DNA from: Actinomycetota bacterium
GTDB taxonomy: Bacteria > Actinomycetota > Acidimicrobiia > Acidimicrobiales > AC-14
Assembly: GCA_040754375.1 (NCBI GenBank)
Contig: JBFMCT010000022.1
Coordinates: 1 to 52,262 of the forward strand
Direction of reading: 5' to 3'
DNA length: 52,262 nt
The position numbers and the translations under genes were made by a program. Below the pieces are notes generated by a model that saw only the letters and a program-made list of their open reading frames with translations, was not told the DNA's origin and did no database searches. This document shows, piece after piece, positions 38,774 to 50,575 of the stretch; the first letter of the stretch is position 1; every line of letters starts with the position of its first letter.

Positions 38774-39823
38774 GTGGCCCGGGTGCTGGCCGCCATGTCG
38801 GGCGGGGTGGACTCGTCGGTGGCGGCCGCCCTGCTGGTGGAGGGCGGCCACGAGGTGGTCGGGGTCACCCTCAAGCTGTGGGACAACCCGGGCGACAGCG
38901 GGTGCTGCTCGGTCAACGAGATCGAGGACGCCCGCCGGGTGGCGCAGCAGTTGGGGATCGACCACTGGGTGTTCGGCTTCACCGACGAGTTCGAGGCCCG
39001 GGTCGTGGGCCCCTACACCCAGGCCCACGCCGCCGGCCTCACTCCTAACCCGTGCATCGAGTGCAACCGCCACCTCAAGTTCGGCAAGCTCTTGGCCCGG
39101 GCCCGTCAACTGGGCTTCGACGCGGTGGCCACCGGTCACCACGCCCGGCGGCGCACGGACCGGTCCGGCGACCACCACCTGCTGCGGGGGGCCGACGGGG
39201 CCAAGGACCAGTCCTACGTTCTCTACGTGCTGGGCCAGGAGGAACTGGCGCGGTGTCGCTTCCCCGTAGGTGAGCTGACCAAGGACGAGGTCCGCGCCCG
39301 TGCCCGGGCCTTGGGGCTGCGCACGGCCGACAAGCCCGACAGCCAGGACGTGTGCTTCGTCACGACCTCGGGTGGCCGGGCCTCGTTGCTGGCCGGCCGC
39401 ATCCCCCTGACGCCGGGCCGGGTGGTCGACGCCGCCGGCCGCCAGGTGGGCCGGGTCGACGCCGTCGAACTGGTCACCGTCGGCCAGCGCCGGGGCTTGG
39501 GCACCGGCGGGGGAGAGCGGCGGTTCGCCCTGTCCGTCGACCCGGGGGCGGGGACGGTCACCGCCGGTGGCCTGGCCGACCTGATGGTCGACCGGGTGGC
39601 GGTGGCCGCCCCGGTGTGGGTCGCCGGCCGGCCGCCGGCCCCCGACCAGCCCCTGGAGGTGCAGTGCAGCGCCCACGGCCGTCCCGTGCCGGCCCGCACC
39701 GACGGGCCGACGGTCGTGTTCGACCAGCCCCAGCGGCGGGTCGCCCCCGGCCAGAGCGTCGTCTTCTACTCCGGCGACGAGGTCTTGGGCGGTGCTGTGG
39801 CCGTACGAGATAAGCGGATGTGA
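38774..39823 (+). CDS. mnmA: tRNA-specific 2-thiouridylase
   Basis: MnmA thiolates U34 in the anticodon of Lys, Glu and Gln tRNAs using sulfur from the desulfurase encoded just upstream. The 349-residue protein has the PP-loop SGGVDSS (9-15), the catalytic Cys94 in LTPNPCIECNRHLKFG and the second Cys194 in DSQDVCFV. The KDQSYVLYVL and VTVGQRRGLG blocks are also conserved. GTG 38774 is the start. Confidence 0.95.
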   Translation: MARVLAAMSGGVDSSVAAALLVEGGHEVVGVTLKLWDNPGDSGCCSVNEIEDARRVAQQLGIDHWVFGFTDEFEARVVGPYTQAHAAGLTPNPCIECNRHLKFGKLLARARQLGFDAVATGHHARRRTDRSGDHHLLRGADGAKDQSYVLYVLGQEELARCRFPVGELTKDEVRARARALGLRTADKPDSQDVCFVTTSGGRASLLAGRIPLTPGRVVDAAGRQVGRVDAVELVTVGQRRGLGTGGGERRFALSVDPGAGTVTAGGLADLMVDRVAVAAPVWVAGRPPAPDQPLEVQCSAHGRPVPARTDGPTVVFDQPQRRVAPGQSVVFYSGDEVLGGAVAVRDKRM

Positions 39824-39857
39824 GTAAGAATGTACCGGAGAGGTTCAGTTTTACTCA
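39821..39857 (+). terminator. weak hairpin after mnmA
   Basis: TGAGTAA at 39821-39827 (overlapping the stop codon) and TTACTCA at 39851-39857 form a 7-base stem with a 23-base loop in a locally AT-rich gap. It could terminate transcription from either side between the convergent mnmA and membrane protein genes. Confidence 0.3.
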
Positions 39858-39878
39858 ATTGCAGCAGCGGGCACGGGG

Positions 39879-43736
<3,858 letters not shown>

Positions 43737-43750
<14 letters not shown>

Positions 43751-44183
43751 GCGCGGCCCGGATGGCGGCCGCCGTGGCCTGGCGGTCGGCGTCGGACGGG
43801 TAACGCTGGCGGGGCCAGAAGAAGCCCCGCAGCCCGTCCTTGCGGCGCCTGGGCACCACGTGGACGTGGAGGTGGGGCACGCTCTGGCTGACCCGGTTGT
43901 TCATGGCCACGAACGTGCCGTCGGCCCCCAGCCCCGCCTCCACGGCCCGGGCCAGCCGCTGGGCCGTCGTGAACAGCGGCCCGACCAGTTCGCCTGGCAG
44001 GTCGGCCAGCGTCTCGTGATGGCCGCGGGGCACCAGCAGCACGTGGCCCCAGAACACCGGCCGGTGGTCGAGGAAGGCCACCGCCTCCGGTTCGTCGAGC
44101 ACCACGTCGGCGACCTCGCTCCCGTCCACCACCCGGCAGAACAGGCAAGCTGCCCGAGGCCCGGTTACCGGGCCGTCACCCAC
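43737..44183 (-). CDS. HIT family nucleotide-binding protein
   Basis: The 148-residue protein has the histidine triad in SVPHLHVHVVPRR (His104, 106, 108), an N-terminal CLFCRVVDG segment and the WGHVLLVPRGHHETLADL block of the Fhit/HINT superfamily, which hydrolyses AMP-linked nucleotides. The C-terminus overlaps the convergent MOSC gene. GTG 44183 gives the full-length protein; GTG 44168 is also possible. An inverted repeat lies just upstream. Confidence 0.85.
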
Positions 44184-44195
44184 CGGCCCGCCGAT

Positions 44196-44220
44196 CTAGT
44201 GCCTCATCAGGAGGCACTAG
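44196..44220 (-). terminator. perfect 10-bp hairpin between two minus-strand genes
   Basis: CTAGTGCCTC at 44196-44205 and GAGGCACTAG at 44211-44220 form a perfect stem with a 5-base loop. It includes the stop codon of the upstream minus-strand gene (44217-44219) and lies 13 bases before the HIT gene, as expected for a terminator or operator. Confidence 0.55.
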
Positions 44221-44624
44221 TGGAGGCGGAAGCACCAGCGGTAGTTCTGGGACGTGGTGGAGGGTTGGCCGATCAACCAGTAGACGACGCCCGCGCAGTG
44301 GGAACCGGGCTGGAGCTGGCGGTAGTCGCTGTCGGGGCCGGGTACGAGGGTGATTGAGTTGAGGGCCAGCTCGAAGCGCAGGTCGTCGGCCGGGATCTCC
44401 ACGCCGTTGAGGGTCAGGTAGCCGGTGTAGCCGGGGGCCAGGTCGGCCGAGATCGTCACCTGGCGGAGATCGAGGTTGCCGCCCTGGGGTGTGACCCCCT
44501 CTACGGCCACGGGCCGGCCCACGTTGTCGGTGCGGGTCGGGGCCGAGAAGGCGAACACGATGCCCCCGACGGCCAGGGAGGCGAGGGCCCCCATGATCAG
44601 CCGGCGGCGCATGTCGCGGTTCAT
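44217..44624 (-). CDS. membrane-anchored protein of unknown function
   Basis: The 135-residue protein has a basic N-terminus (NRDMRRRL), one hydrophobic segment (IMGALASLAVGGIVFAF) and a probable extracytoplasmic beta-rich domain with LRQVTISADLAPGYTGYL and two Cys near the end (HCAGVV, RWCFRLH) that could form a disulfide. No family is recognised. ATG 44624 is chosen because it starts right before the anchor; a reading from GTG 44717 would overlap the divergent kinase start. Confidence 0.6.
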   Translation of the reverse strand: MNRDMRRRLIMGALASLAVGGIVFAFSAPTRTDNVGRPVAVEGVTPQGGNLDLRQVTISADLAPGYTGYLTLNGVEIPADDLRFELALNSITLVPGPDSDYRQLQPGSHCAGVVYWLIGQPSTTSQNYRWCFRLH

Positions 44625-44698
44625 GGCGCCGCCATCATGGCCCAACCCACCGGCGTAGTGACCAGCGGGGATGCTCGCTGGCGCCGTCCGTGGCACGG

Positions 44699-44704
44699 TA
44701 CCCT
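44699..44704 (+). promoter_or_regulatory. -10 box of the PASTA kinase gene (TACCCT), likely leaderless
   Basis: TACCCT ends six bases before GTG 44711. Confidence 0.4.
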
Positions 44705-44710
44705 CCTGGC

Positions 44711-46678
44711 GTGGCATCCACGCGCATCGCGGACCACATCGGCCGCGTGCTCAGTGGCCGGTACCGCATCTCGGCCGCCATCGGCACCGGAGCGTCGGCG
44801 CACGTGTTCCTGGCCGACGACGTCCGCCTGGGCCGGCGCGTGGCCGTCAAGGTGCTGCACCCGGCCCTGGCCGGCGACGCCGCCTTCCTGCGCCGGTTCC
44901 GGGCCGAGGCCCGGGCCGCGGCCGCCCTCAGCCACCCCCACATCCTGGCCGTCTTCGACTGGGGCGAGGAGGAGGACGGGCCGTTCATCGTCACCGAGTT
45001 CCTCGGCGGCGGGAGCCTGCGGGCCATGCTCGACCGAGGCCACCGGCTGAGCCCGTCCCAGGCCCTGCTCGTCGGTCTGGAGGCCGCCCGGGGCCTCGAC
45101 TACGCCCACCGCCGGGGGCTGGTCCACCGCGACATCAAGCCTGCCAACTTGCTCTTCGACGACGAGGGACGGCTGCGCATCGCCGACTTCGGACTGGCCC
45201 GGGCCCTGGCCGAGGCGGCCTGGACCGAGCCCACCGGGGCCCTTCTGGGCACGGCCCGCTACGCCGCCCCCGAGCAGGTGCGGGGCACGCCCCTCGACGG
45301 CAAGGCCGACATCTACGCGCTGGCTGTCCTGCTGGTGGAGTCGGTCACCGGGCGGGTGCCGTTCGCAGCCGACACCACGGTGGGCACCATCCTGGGCCGG
45401 CTGGAGCGCCCCCTCGACGTGCCCGAGGGGCTGGGCCCGCTGGTCCCCGTCCTGGCCAAGGCGGGCCAGCCCGACCCGGCCGCCCGTCCCGACGCCATGG
45501 CCTTCGGGGCCGCCTTGCACGCCCTGGCCTCGAAGCTGCCCACCCCCGCCGCCCTGCCGTTGGCCGGGCCGGCGGTGTTCGACGACATCGAACCCGTCCA
45601 CGACCCCGACCCGACAGACATGGGCCCGTCGGCGCCCCCTGCGCTTCCCGCCCCCGTCCCCTCGGCCACGGCCCCGACGGTGCCCGACCTGGTCGTTCCC
45701 CCCGAGGTCCGGGCCGCGGCCGCCACCAGCAACCCGGCTCCGGCCCCAGCCCCGGCCCCGGCCCCGGCGGCGACCCCGGCGGTGAAACCGTCCAAGGCGG
45801 GCAGGCGCAGACGCCGCGGGCTACGGGTGACCCTCACGGTCGTGCTGGCCCTGGTGTGCTCGGCCGTAGGGGCCTTCGCCTTCGTCCAGGCCCAGACTCC
45901 GACCCACGAGGTCCCGGCCCTGGCCCAGTGGGGTGCCGAGGACGCCCGGGGCGAGCTGGAGCGGCTCAACTTCCAGGTCATCGTCAACCCCCAGTACTTC
46001 GACGACGAGGCCGAAGGCCGGGTCGTCTCCCAGAACCCCGTCGCCGGCACCAGGATGAAGGAGGGCCAGCCCGTCACCCTGGTGGTGTCCCTGGGCCGCC
46101 AGCCGGCCGACGTGCCCGACCTGGCCGGTATGAGCAGGGCCGAGGCAGTGGCCGCCCTGGGCCAGCGGGGCCTGGTCGAGGGCGAGGTCGCGACCCGCTT
46201 CAGCGAGACGGTGGCCAAGGGCAACGTGATCGACTGGGAGCCCAAGGGGGCCGGCACCCGCCGGGGTGACTCGGTCGACCTCCTGGTCTCGGACGGCCCC
46301 GAGCCCCGGGAGATCCCCGACGTGGCCGGCCGCACCTACGAGCAGGCGGCCAAGATCATCACCGACTCAGGCCTGGTGGCGGCCCGCGACGAGCGCTACG
46401 ACAACGAGGTGGCCCGAGACCGGGTCATCGGCACCCGCCCGGCTGTCGGCCACAAGGCCGAGAGGGGCGCCACCATCGTGATCGTCGTCTCTCTGGGCCA
46501 GCCCACCGTGCCCAACCTGAGCGGCAAGACGGCGGCCGAGGCCCGGGCCGCTCTCGAAGCCGTCGACCTCAAGCTGGGCCAGACCTACGGGCCCGGCGGG
46601 GGCCGGGTGCTGCTCACCGTCCCGGCCTCGGGCGCCCGCGTCAACCGCGACACGGCCGTGAACATCTACCTGGCCTGA
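44711..46678 (+). CDS. PASTA-domain Ser/Thr protein kinase (PknB-like)
   Basis: This membrane kinase senses cell-wall fragments and phosphorylates division and wall proteins. The 655-residue protein has a kinase domain with Gly loop GTGASAHVFLA, Lys47, HRDIKPANLL (139-148), DFG (159-161) and APE (186-188). A Pro/Ala-rich linker follows, then one membrane helix at about 373-395 (VTLTVVLALVCSAVGAFAF). The rest is four PASTA repeats recognisable by VPDLAGMSRAEAV, IPDVAGRTYEQA and VPNLSGKTAAEA. GTG 44711 fits a TACCCT box; GTG 44690 is also possible. Confidence 0.92.
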   Translation: MASTRIADHIGRVLSGRYRISAAIGTGASAHVFLADDVRLGRRVAVKVLHPALAGDAAFLRRFRAEARAAAALSHPHILAVFDWGEEEDGPFIVTEFLGGGSLRAMLDRGHRLSPSQALLVGLEAARGLDYAHRRGLVHRDIKPANLLFDDEGRLRIADFGLARALAEAAWTEPTGALLGTARYAAPEQVRGTPLDGKADIYALAVLLVESVTGRVPFAADTTVGTILGRLERPLDVPEGLGPLVPVLAKAGQPDPAARPDAMAFGAALHALASKLPTPAALPLAGPAVFDDIEPVHDPDPTDMGPSAPPALPAPVPSATAPTVPDLVVPPEVRAAAATSNPAPAPAPAPAPAATPAVKPSKAGRRRRRGLRVTLTVVLALVCSAVGAFAFVQAQTPTHEVPALAQWGAEDARGELERLNFQVIVNPQYFDDEAEGRVVSQNPVAGTRMKEGQPVTLVVSLGRQPADVPDLAGMSRAEAVAALGQRGLVEGEVATRFSETVAKGNVIDWEPKGAGTRRGDSVDLLVSDGPEPREIPDVAGRTYEQAAKIITDSGLVAARDERYDNEVARDRVIGTRPAVGHKAERGATIVIVVSLGQPTVPNLSGKTAAEARAALEAVDLKLGQTYGPGGGRVLLTVPASGARVNRDTAVNIYLA

Positions 46679-47193
46679 CGGTCCTCGGGCTCGCCCCCAT
46701 CGCCACCCACATCCTCGCCGGCCCCGCCCTGGTCGTCGACGGCCGTGGGCTCCTCGCCCGCCGGTGGCTCGGCCTCCACGAGGGTTATCTGCTTGATGCG
46801 GCGCTGGACGTGCGAGGCCTCGAAGGCGGTGGGGTTGATCTGCTGGAAGGCGGCGATGAGCTTGGCCAGGTCGCCCTCGACCTTGATCTTGCCGGCCATG
46901 AAGGCCGCCATCCCGGCTTGGGCGGTGCCGTCGACGAAGATGGCCTTGGCCGTCTCGTACTCCAAGGTGATGGTCACGTCGGCCGCCTCGACGTGGTCGA
47001 GCTCCATGACCAGCTCCCCCGAGCTGGTGTCGAGGTGGGCCTTCACTGGCTCCTCGCCGAAGGGCGAGTCGGTGATGAGCTGGTTCACCTTGACCGGGGC
47101 GGGCACGGGGATGCCCTCCCCGACGTGTTCGTCGCGGATGCGCCGGGCTTCGGTGATCCACTCGTCGGACAGGAAATGGAAGGCGTCGGGCAC
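46666..47193 (-). CDS. SCP2 sterol-binding-like protein
   Basis: The 175-residue protein has an SCP2-like lipid-binding layout: a helical DAFHFLSDEWITEARRIR start, beta strands through VTITLEYETAKAIFVDGT, and the signature DLAKLIAAFQQINPTAFE late in the domain, followed by an acidic Gly-rich tail. The start GTG 47193 lies eight bases after a TACCGT box; longer readings would cover the divergent small gene at 47276. The 3' end overlaps the kinase gene by 13 bases (convergent). Confidence 0.7.
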   Translation of the reverse strand: MPDAFHFLSDEWITEARRIRDEHVGEGIPVPAPVKVNQLITDSPFGEEPVKAHLDTSSGELVMELDHVEAADVTITLEYETAKAIFVDGTAQAGMAAFMAGKIKVEGDLAKLIAAFQQINPTAFEASHVQRRIKQITLVEAEPPAGEEPTAVDDQGGAGEDVGGDGGEPEDRQAR

Positions 47194-47201
47194 GGCCTCG
47201 A

Positions 47202-47207
47202 ACGGTA
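47202..47207 (-). promoter_or_regulatory. -10 box of the SCP2-like gene (TACCGT), likely leaderless
   Basis: On the minus strand TACCGT ends eight bases before GTG 47193. Confidence 0.4.
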
Positions 47208-47237
47208 GCGCCGGCCACGCCCGCAGGGGCGCGGGGG

Positions 47238-47243
47238 TACAAT
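47238..47243 (+). promoter_or_regulatory. -10 box (TACAAT) of the small cysteine-rich gene
   Basis: TACAAT is close to the consensus and lies 32 bases before ATG 47276. That leader contains a GGAGG, so here translation should use a Shine-Dalgarno site. Confidence 0.45.
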
Positions 47244-47275
47244 GGGCAGGTCGTCCGGACCAGCGGAGGTGGCCC

Positions 47276-47605
47276 ATGAGCACCGAGACATCTGCGGGGA
47301 CATCGGCGGGGACATCGGCGGGCACGTCCCAGCCGGCTCCCGCGGGGTCGGGGGGGTTCGGGTTCCACACCATCTGCGACGTCTGCGCCCAGCCGGTGAG
47401 CGAAGACGACTGCTACACGACCGAGCTGACGGCCCAGGGGGCGACGTGCCCGACGATGATGTCGTTCCACCTGGCCTGCTACGAGGCGGCGTCGGACCTG
47501 TGGGTGCCCGAGGGCCCCGACTCGACCTGCCGGGTCGACCCGCTCTTCCCCGAGACCGCCCAGTGGAACCGGATGCAGGGCATGGCGGAGGACCTCGACG
47601 GCTGA
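47276..47605 (+). CDS. small Cys-rich protein of unknown function
   Basis: The 109-residue protein begins with a low-complexity Thr/Ser/Ala/Gly stretch encoded by a short DNA repeat (TSAGTSAGTSAGTS). The core has Cys/His residues in a possible zinc-binding arrangement: CDVCAQPVSEDDCYT, TCPTMM, SFHLACYEAASDLW. No family is recognised. ATG 47276 has a GGAGG seven bases upstream. It is the first of three genes in the same direction ahead of gatCAB. Confidence 0.6.
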   Translation: MSTETSAGTSAGTSAGTSQPAPAGSGGFGFHTICDVCAQPVSEDDCYTTELTAQGATCPTMMSFHLACYEAASDLWVPEGPDSTCRVDPLFPETAQWNRMQGMAEDLDG

Positions 47606-47630
47606 CGCCCCCCTGACCGAGGCCGCGCCC

Positions 47631-48107
47631 GTGCGGGCGTGGCGCTACTGGCAGATGTCCCCCCGGCGCCGGCTGCGGTCGGTGGCCCAGCGCCATGTCG
47701 AGTGGCTGCCGGCCCGCACGATGAACGCCGTGTGCCTGGGCGGTGGCCACCCCGCCCCCGACCCTGGGTGCTGGTGCGGGTTCTCGGGGGCCCGCGACCT
47801 GGCCACCCTCAAAGAGCACGGCCTGTGCGTGCAGCCCGGCCCCGTGGTGGTGGGCGAGGTGTTCCTGTGGGGACGGGTGCTCGACGAGCCTTACGGCTAC
47901 CGCGCCCAGCACGCCCGGCCCGCGGCCCTGGCGCTGGTCGAGGGCACGGCCGGCGGCCCTGCCGAGCAGGCCGCGGTGCTGGCCGTGCTCCAGGCCTACG
48001 AGGTGGACGTGACCGTCGTCCCCCTCGACTACGCGCTGGCCGGGACGACGGCCGCCATGCTGTCGTTCCAGCTCATGTCCAGCCGGGCCAGCCGCGGCCT
48101 TGGCTGA
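47631..48107 (+). CDS. conserved protein with HxAPxxxCxCG-like motif, function unknown
   Basis: The 158-residue protein has two Trp-rich positions at its start (RAWRYWQ) and the motif AVCLGGGHPAPDPGCWCGFSGARDL. Its HxAP...CxCG pattern is one I have seen in actinobacterial hypothetical proteins and may bind metal. The middle part VVVGEVFLWGRVLDEPYGYRAQHARPAALAL is conserved-looking. No enzyme family is assigned. The GTG start is followed by no clear ribosome site, and CTG 47613 would be a longer alternative. It overlaps the next gene by eight bases. Confidence 0.55.
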   Translation: MRAWRYWQMSPRRRLRSVAQRHVEWLPARTMNAVCLGGGHPAPDPGCWCGFSGARDLATLKEHGLCVQPGPVVVGEVFLWGRVLDEPYGYRAQHARPAALALVEGTAGGPAEQAAVLAVLQAYEVDVTVVPLDYALAGTTAAMLSFQLMSSRASRGLG

Positions 48108-48813
48108 GGGCGGGGGCGCGGCCCTCGCCCTGCACGGCTTCACCGGCTCCACCCATTCGCTGGGTGGGGTGCCCGCGGCACTGGCCCGTGCCGGGCTCGC
48201 GGTGGGCGCGCCCATGCTGGCGGGCCACGGCACGGTCGTGGACGACCTCGACGACAAGCGGTGGCCCGACTGGCTGGTCACCGCCGAGCGGGCCTACGAC
48301 GAGCTGGCCGCCGAGCACGACCGCGTGGTCGTGTTCGGGCTGTCGATGGGCGGCGCCCTCGCCTGCCGGCTGGCGTGCGAACGGCCGGTGGCTGGCCTGG
48401 CCCTGCTCAACCCGCTGATAGACCCGCCCGCCGAGTCGTTCCGCCAGGCCCTGCGGGGGGTCATCGACGCCGGCTTCCCCCGGGCCCCGGGCATAGCCGG
48501 GGACATAGCCGACCCCGAAGCCGAGGAGGTGGGATACCCCGAGCTCCCGCTGGCCGCCCTGCTGTCGGTGTGCGAGGGCCTCGACGAGCTCCTGCCCCGC
48601 CTGGGGTCCGTAACCTGCCCGGTGCTCGTAATGACCAGCCGGGAGGACCACGTGGTCCCCACCGTGTCGAGCGACATCGTGGCCGCACGGGTGGGCGGGC
48701 CGGTCGAGCGGGTGTGGCTGGAGCGCAGCTACCACGTGGCCACCTTGGACCACGACCGCCACGAGGTCGAGCGGCTCACCGTCGCCTTCGCCCTGCGGGT
48801 GGCTGCCGGCTGA
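48100..48813 (+). CDS. alpha/beta hydrolase (carboxylesterase/monoacylglycerol lipase-like)
   Basis: The 237-residue protein has the esterase core: oxyanion HGFTGS (12-17), nucleophile Ser82 in FGLSMGGAL, acid Asp183 in SREDHVV and His212 in SYHVATLDHD. This pattern is like the EstA/Est30 carboxylesterase group acting on short or mono-acyl esters. The TTG start at 48100 lies within the end of the previous gene, suggesting coupled expression. Confidence 0.82.
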   Translation: MAEGGGAALALHGFTGSTHSLGGVPAALARAGLAVGAPMLAGHGTVVDDLDDKRWPDWLVTAERAYDELAAEHDRVVVFGLSMGGALACRLACERPVAGLALLNPLIDPPAESFRQALRGVIDAGFPRAPGIAGDIADPEAEEVGYPELPLAALLSVCEGLDELLPRLGSVTCPVLVMTSREDHVVPTVSSDIVAARVGGPVERVWLERSYHVATLDHDRHEVERLTVAFALRVAAG

Positions 48814-48836
48814 CCCTGGGCCAGCCACCGGGCGCC

Positions 48837-48842
48837 TACGAT
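48837..48842 (+). promoter_or_regulatory. -10 box of gatC (TACGAT), likely leaderless
   Basis: TACGAT ends nine bases before ATG 48852, the first gene of gatCAB. The operon may thus have its own promoter in the 38-base gap after the hydrolase gene. Confidence 0.4.
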
Positions 48843-48851
48843 CGCTCACCG

Positions 48852-49154
48852 ATGAGCGGCCACATCTCCCGTGACGACGTGCTGCACGTGGCCCGCCTGG
48901 CCCGCCTGCCGCTCACCGACGACGAGGCCGACCTGTTCACGGGCCAGCTCGAAGCCGTACTGGAGCACGTCGCAGGCGTGGCCGCCCTCGACACCGCCGG
49001 GGTCGAGCCCACGGCCCACCCCCTGCCCCTGGAGAACGTGCTGCGGGCCGACGAAGTGGTGGCCGGTGTCGACCGCGACGAGGTGCTGGCCCAGGCCCCG
49101 TCGGCCGAGAGCGGCCGCTTCCGGGTGCCGCCGGTCCTGGGTGTGGAGCCCTGA
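48852..49154 (+). CDS. gatC: Asp-tRNA(Asn)/Glu-tRNA(Gln) amidotransferase subunit C
   Basis: GatC stabilises the GatA-GatB complex. The 100-residue protein has the family features [21 protein letters not shown], then [24 protein letters not shown] and the C-terminal [13 protein letters not shown]. Its stop overlaps a CTG codon that I take as the gatA start (CTGA). Confidence 0.93.
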   Translation: MSGHISRDDVLHVARLARLPLTDDEADLFTGQLEAVLEHVAGVAALDTAGVEPTAHPLPLENVLRADEVVAGVDRDEVLAQAPSAESGRFRVPPVLGVEP

Positions 49155-50575
49155 CCGCCGCCGAAATCGCGGCCGATGTCCGCCGCGGCCGCCGCCGTGC
49201 CCGGGACGTGGTCGAGGAGCACCTGGCGGCCGTCGAAGCCCGCGAGGGGGACGTGCACGCCTTCAACCTCGTCCTGGCCGAGCGGGCCCGGGCCGAGGCC
49301 GACACCCTCGACGGGCGGGTGGCCGCCGGGGAGGACGTGGGGCCGCTGGCGGGCGTGCCCGTGGCCGTCAAGGACAACATCTGCACCCGGGGGGTGGCCA
49401 CCACCTGCTCGTCGCACGTGCTGGCCGGTTGGGAGCCGCCTTACGACGCCACCGTGGTCGCCCGCCTGCGCCGGGCCGGGGCCGTGGTGGTGGGCAAGAC
49501 CAACCTCGACGAGTTCGCCATGGGCTCGTCGACCGAGAACTCGGCCTTCGGGCCCACCCGCAACCCTCACGACCTGGCCCGGGTCCCCGGCGGGTCCAGC
49601 GGGGGCAGCGCGGCAGCCGTGGCCGCCGGGTTCGCCAGCGTGGCCCTGGGGTCGGACACCGGCGGCTCCATCCGCCAGCCCGCCTCGCTGTGCGGGGTCG
49701 TGGGCGTGAAGCCCACCTACGGCCTCGTCTCCCGCTACGGGCTGGTGGCCTACGCCTCCTCGCTCGACCAGATCGGGCCCATGGCCGCCACCGTGGCCGA
49801 CGCCGCCCTCGTCCTCGATGTGATCGCCGGCCACGACCCGGCCGACTCCACATCGGTGGCCCGGCCCTTCGCTGGCGTGGGCCACGCCGCCCGGTCAGAC
49901 GGGGCCGCAGTCGAGGGCCTGCGGGTGGGCATCGTCGACGAGCTCACGGCCGAGGCCAACCCAGACGTGGTGGCCCGGGTGGAGGCCGCAGCCCGGGCCC
50001 TGGAGGCGGCCGGGGCGAGCGTGGGCCGGGCGTCGGTCCCGGCCGTCGCCTACAGCCTGCCCGCCTACTACCTGATCGCCCCGGCCGAGGCGTCGTCCAA
50101 CCTGGCCCGCTACGACGGCGTCCGCTACGGCCTGCGGGCGGGCGGGCCCGACGTCGACGAGATGTTCTGCGCCACCCGGGCCGCGGGCTTCGGGCCCGAG
50201 GTCAAGCGCCGCATCATGCTGGGCACCTACGTGCTGTCGGCCGGCTACTACGACGCTTACTACGCCCAAGCCCAGCGGGTGCGAACCCTCGTCCTGCGGG
50301 CCTTCGAAGCTGCCTACGAGGACTTCGACGTGCTGCTGTCGCCCACGTCGCCCACGACCGCCTTCCCCCTGGGGGCCAAGGTGTCCGACCCGCTGGCCAT
50401 GTACATGATGGACGTGGCCACCATCGCCTCCAACCTGGCCGGGCACCCAGCCATGTCGGTGCCCTACGGCACCGGCGACGACGGGTTGCCCGTCGGCGTC
50501 CAGGTCCTGGCCCCGGCCCTGGGCGAAACGGTGATGTTCCGGGTGGCGGCTGCCCTCGAAGCGAGCCTGGCGTGA
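49151..50575 (+). CDS. gatA: Asp-tRNA(Asn)/Glu-tRNA(Gln) amidotransferase subunit A
   Basis: GatA hydrolyses glutamine and delivers ammonia to GatB. The 474-residue protein has the amidase signature with the Ser-cisSer-Lys triad Lys74, Ser149 and Ser173 ([29 protein letters not shown]); spacings of 75 and 24 equal those in known GatA. The conserved N-terminus [16 protein letters not shown] is encoded upstream of the first ordinary start (GTG 49208). It is reachable only from CTG 49151, which overlaps the gatC stop. Starting at 49208 would remove 19 conserved residues. Confidence 0.93.
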   Translation: MTAAEIAADVRRGRRRARDVVEEHLAAVEAREGDVHAFNLVLAERARAEADTLDGRVAAGEDVGPLAGVPVAVKDNICTRGVATTCSSHVLAGWEPPYDATVVARLRRAGAVVVGKTNLDEFAMGSSTENSAFGPTRNPHDLARVPGGSSGGSAAAVAAGFASVALGSDTGGSIRQPASLCGVVGVKPTYGLVSRYGLVAYASSLDQIGPMAATVADAALVLDVIAGHDPADSTSVARPFAGVGHAARSDGAAVEGLRVGIVDELTAEANPDVVARVEAAARALEAAGASVGRASVPAVAYSLPAYYLIAPAEASSNLARYDGVRYGLRAGGPDVDEMFCATRAAGFGPEVKRRIMLGTYVLSAGYYDAYYAQAQRVRTLVLRAFEAAYEDFDVLLSPTSPTTAFPLGAKVSDPLAMYMMDVATIASNLAGHPAMSVPYGTGDDGLPVGVQVLAPALGETVMFRVAAALEASLA

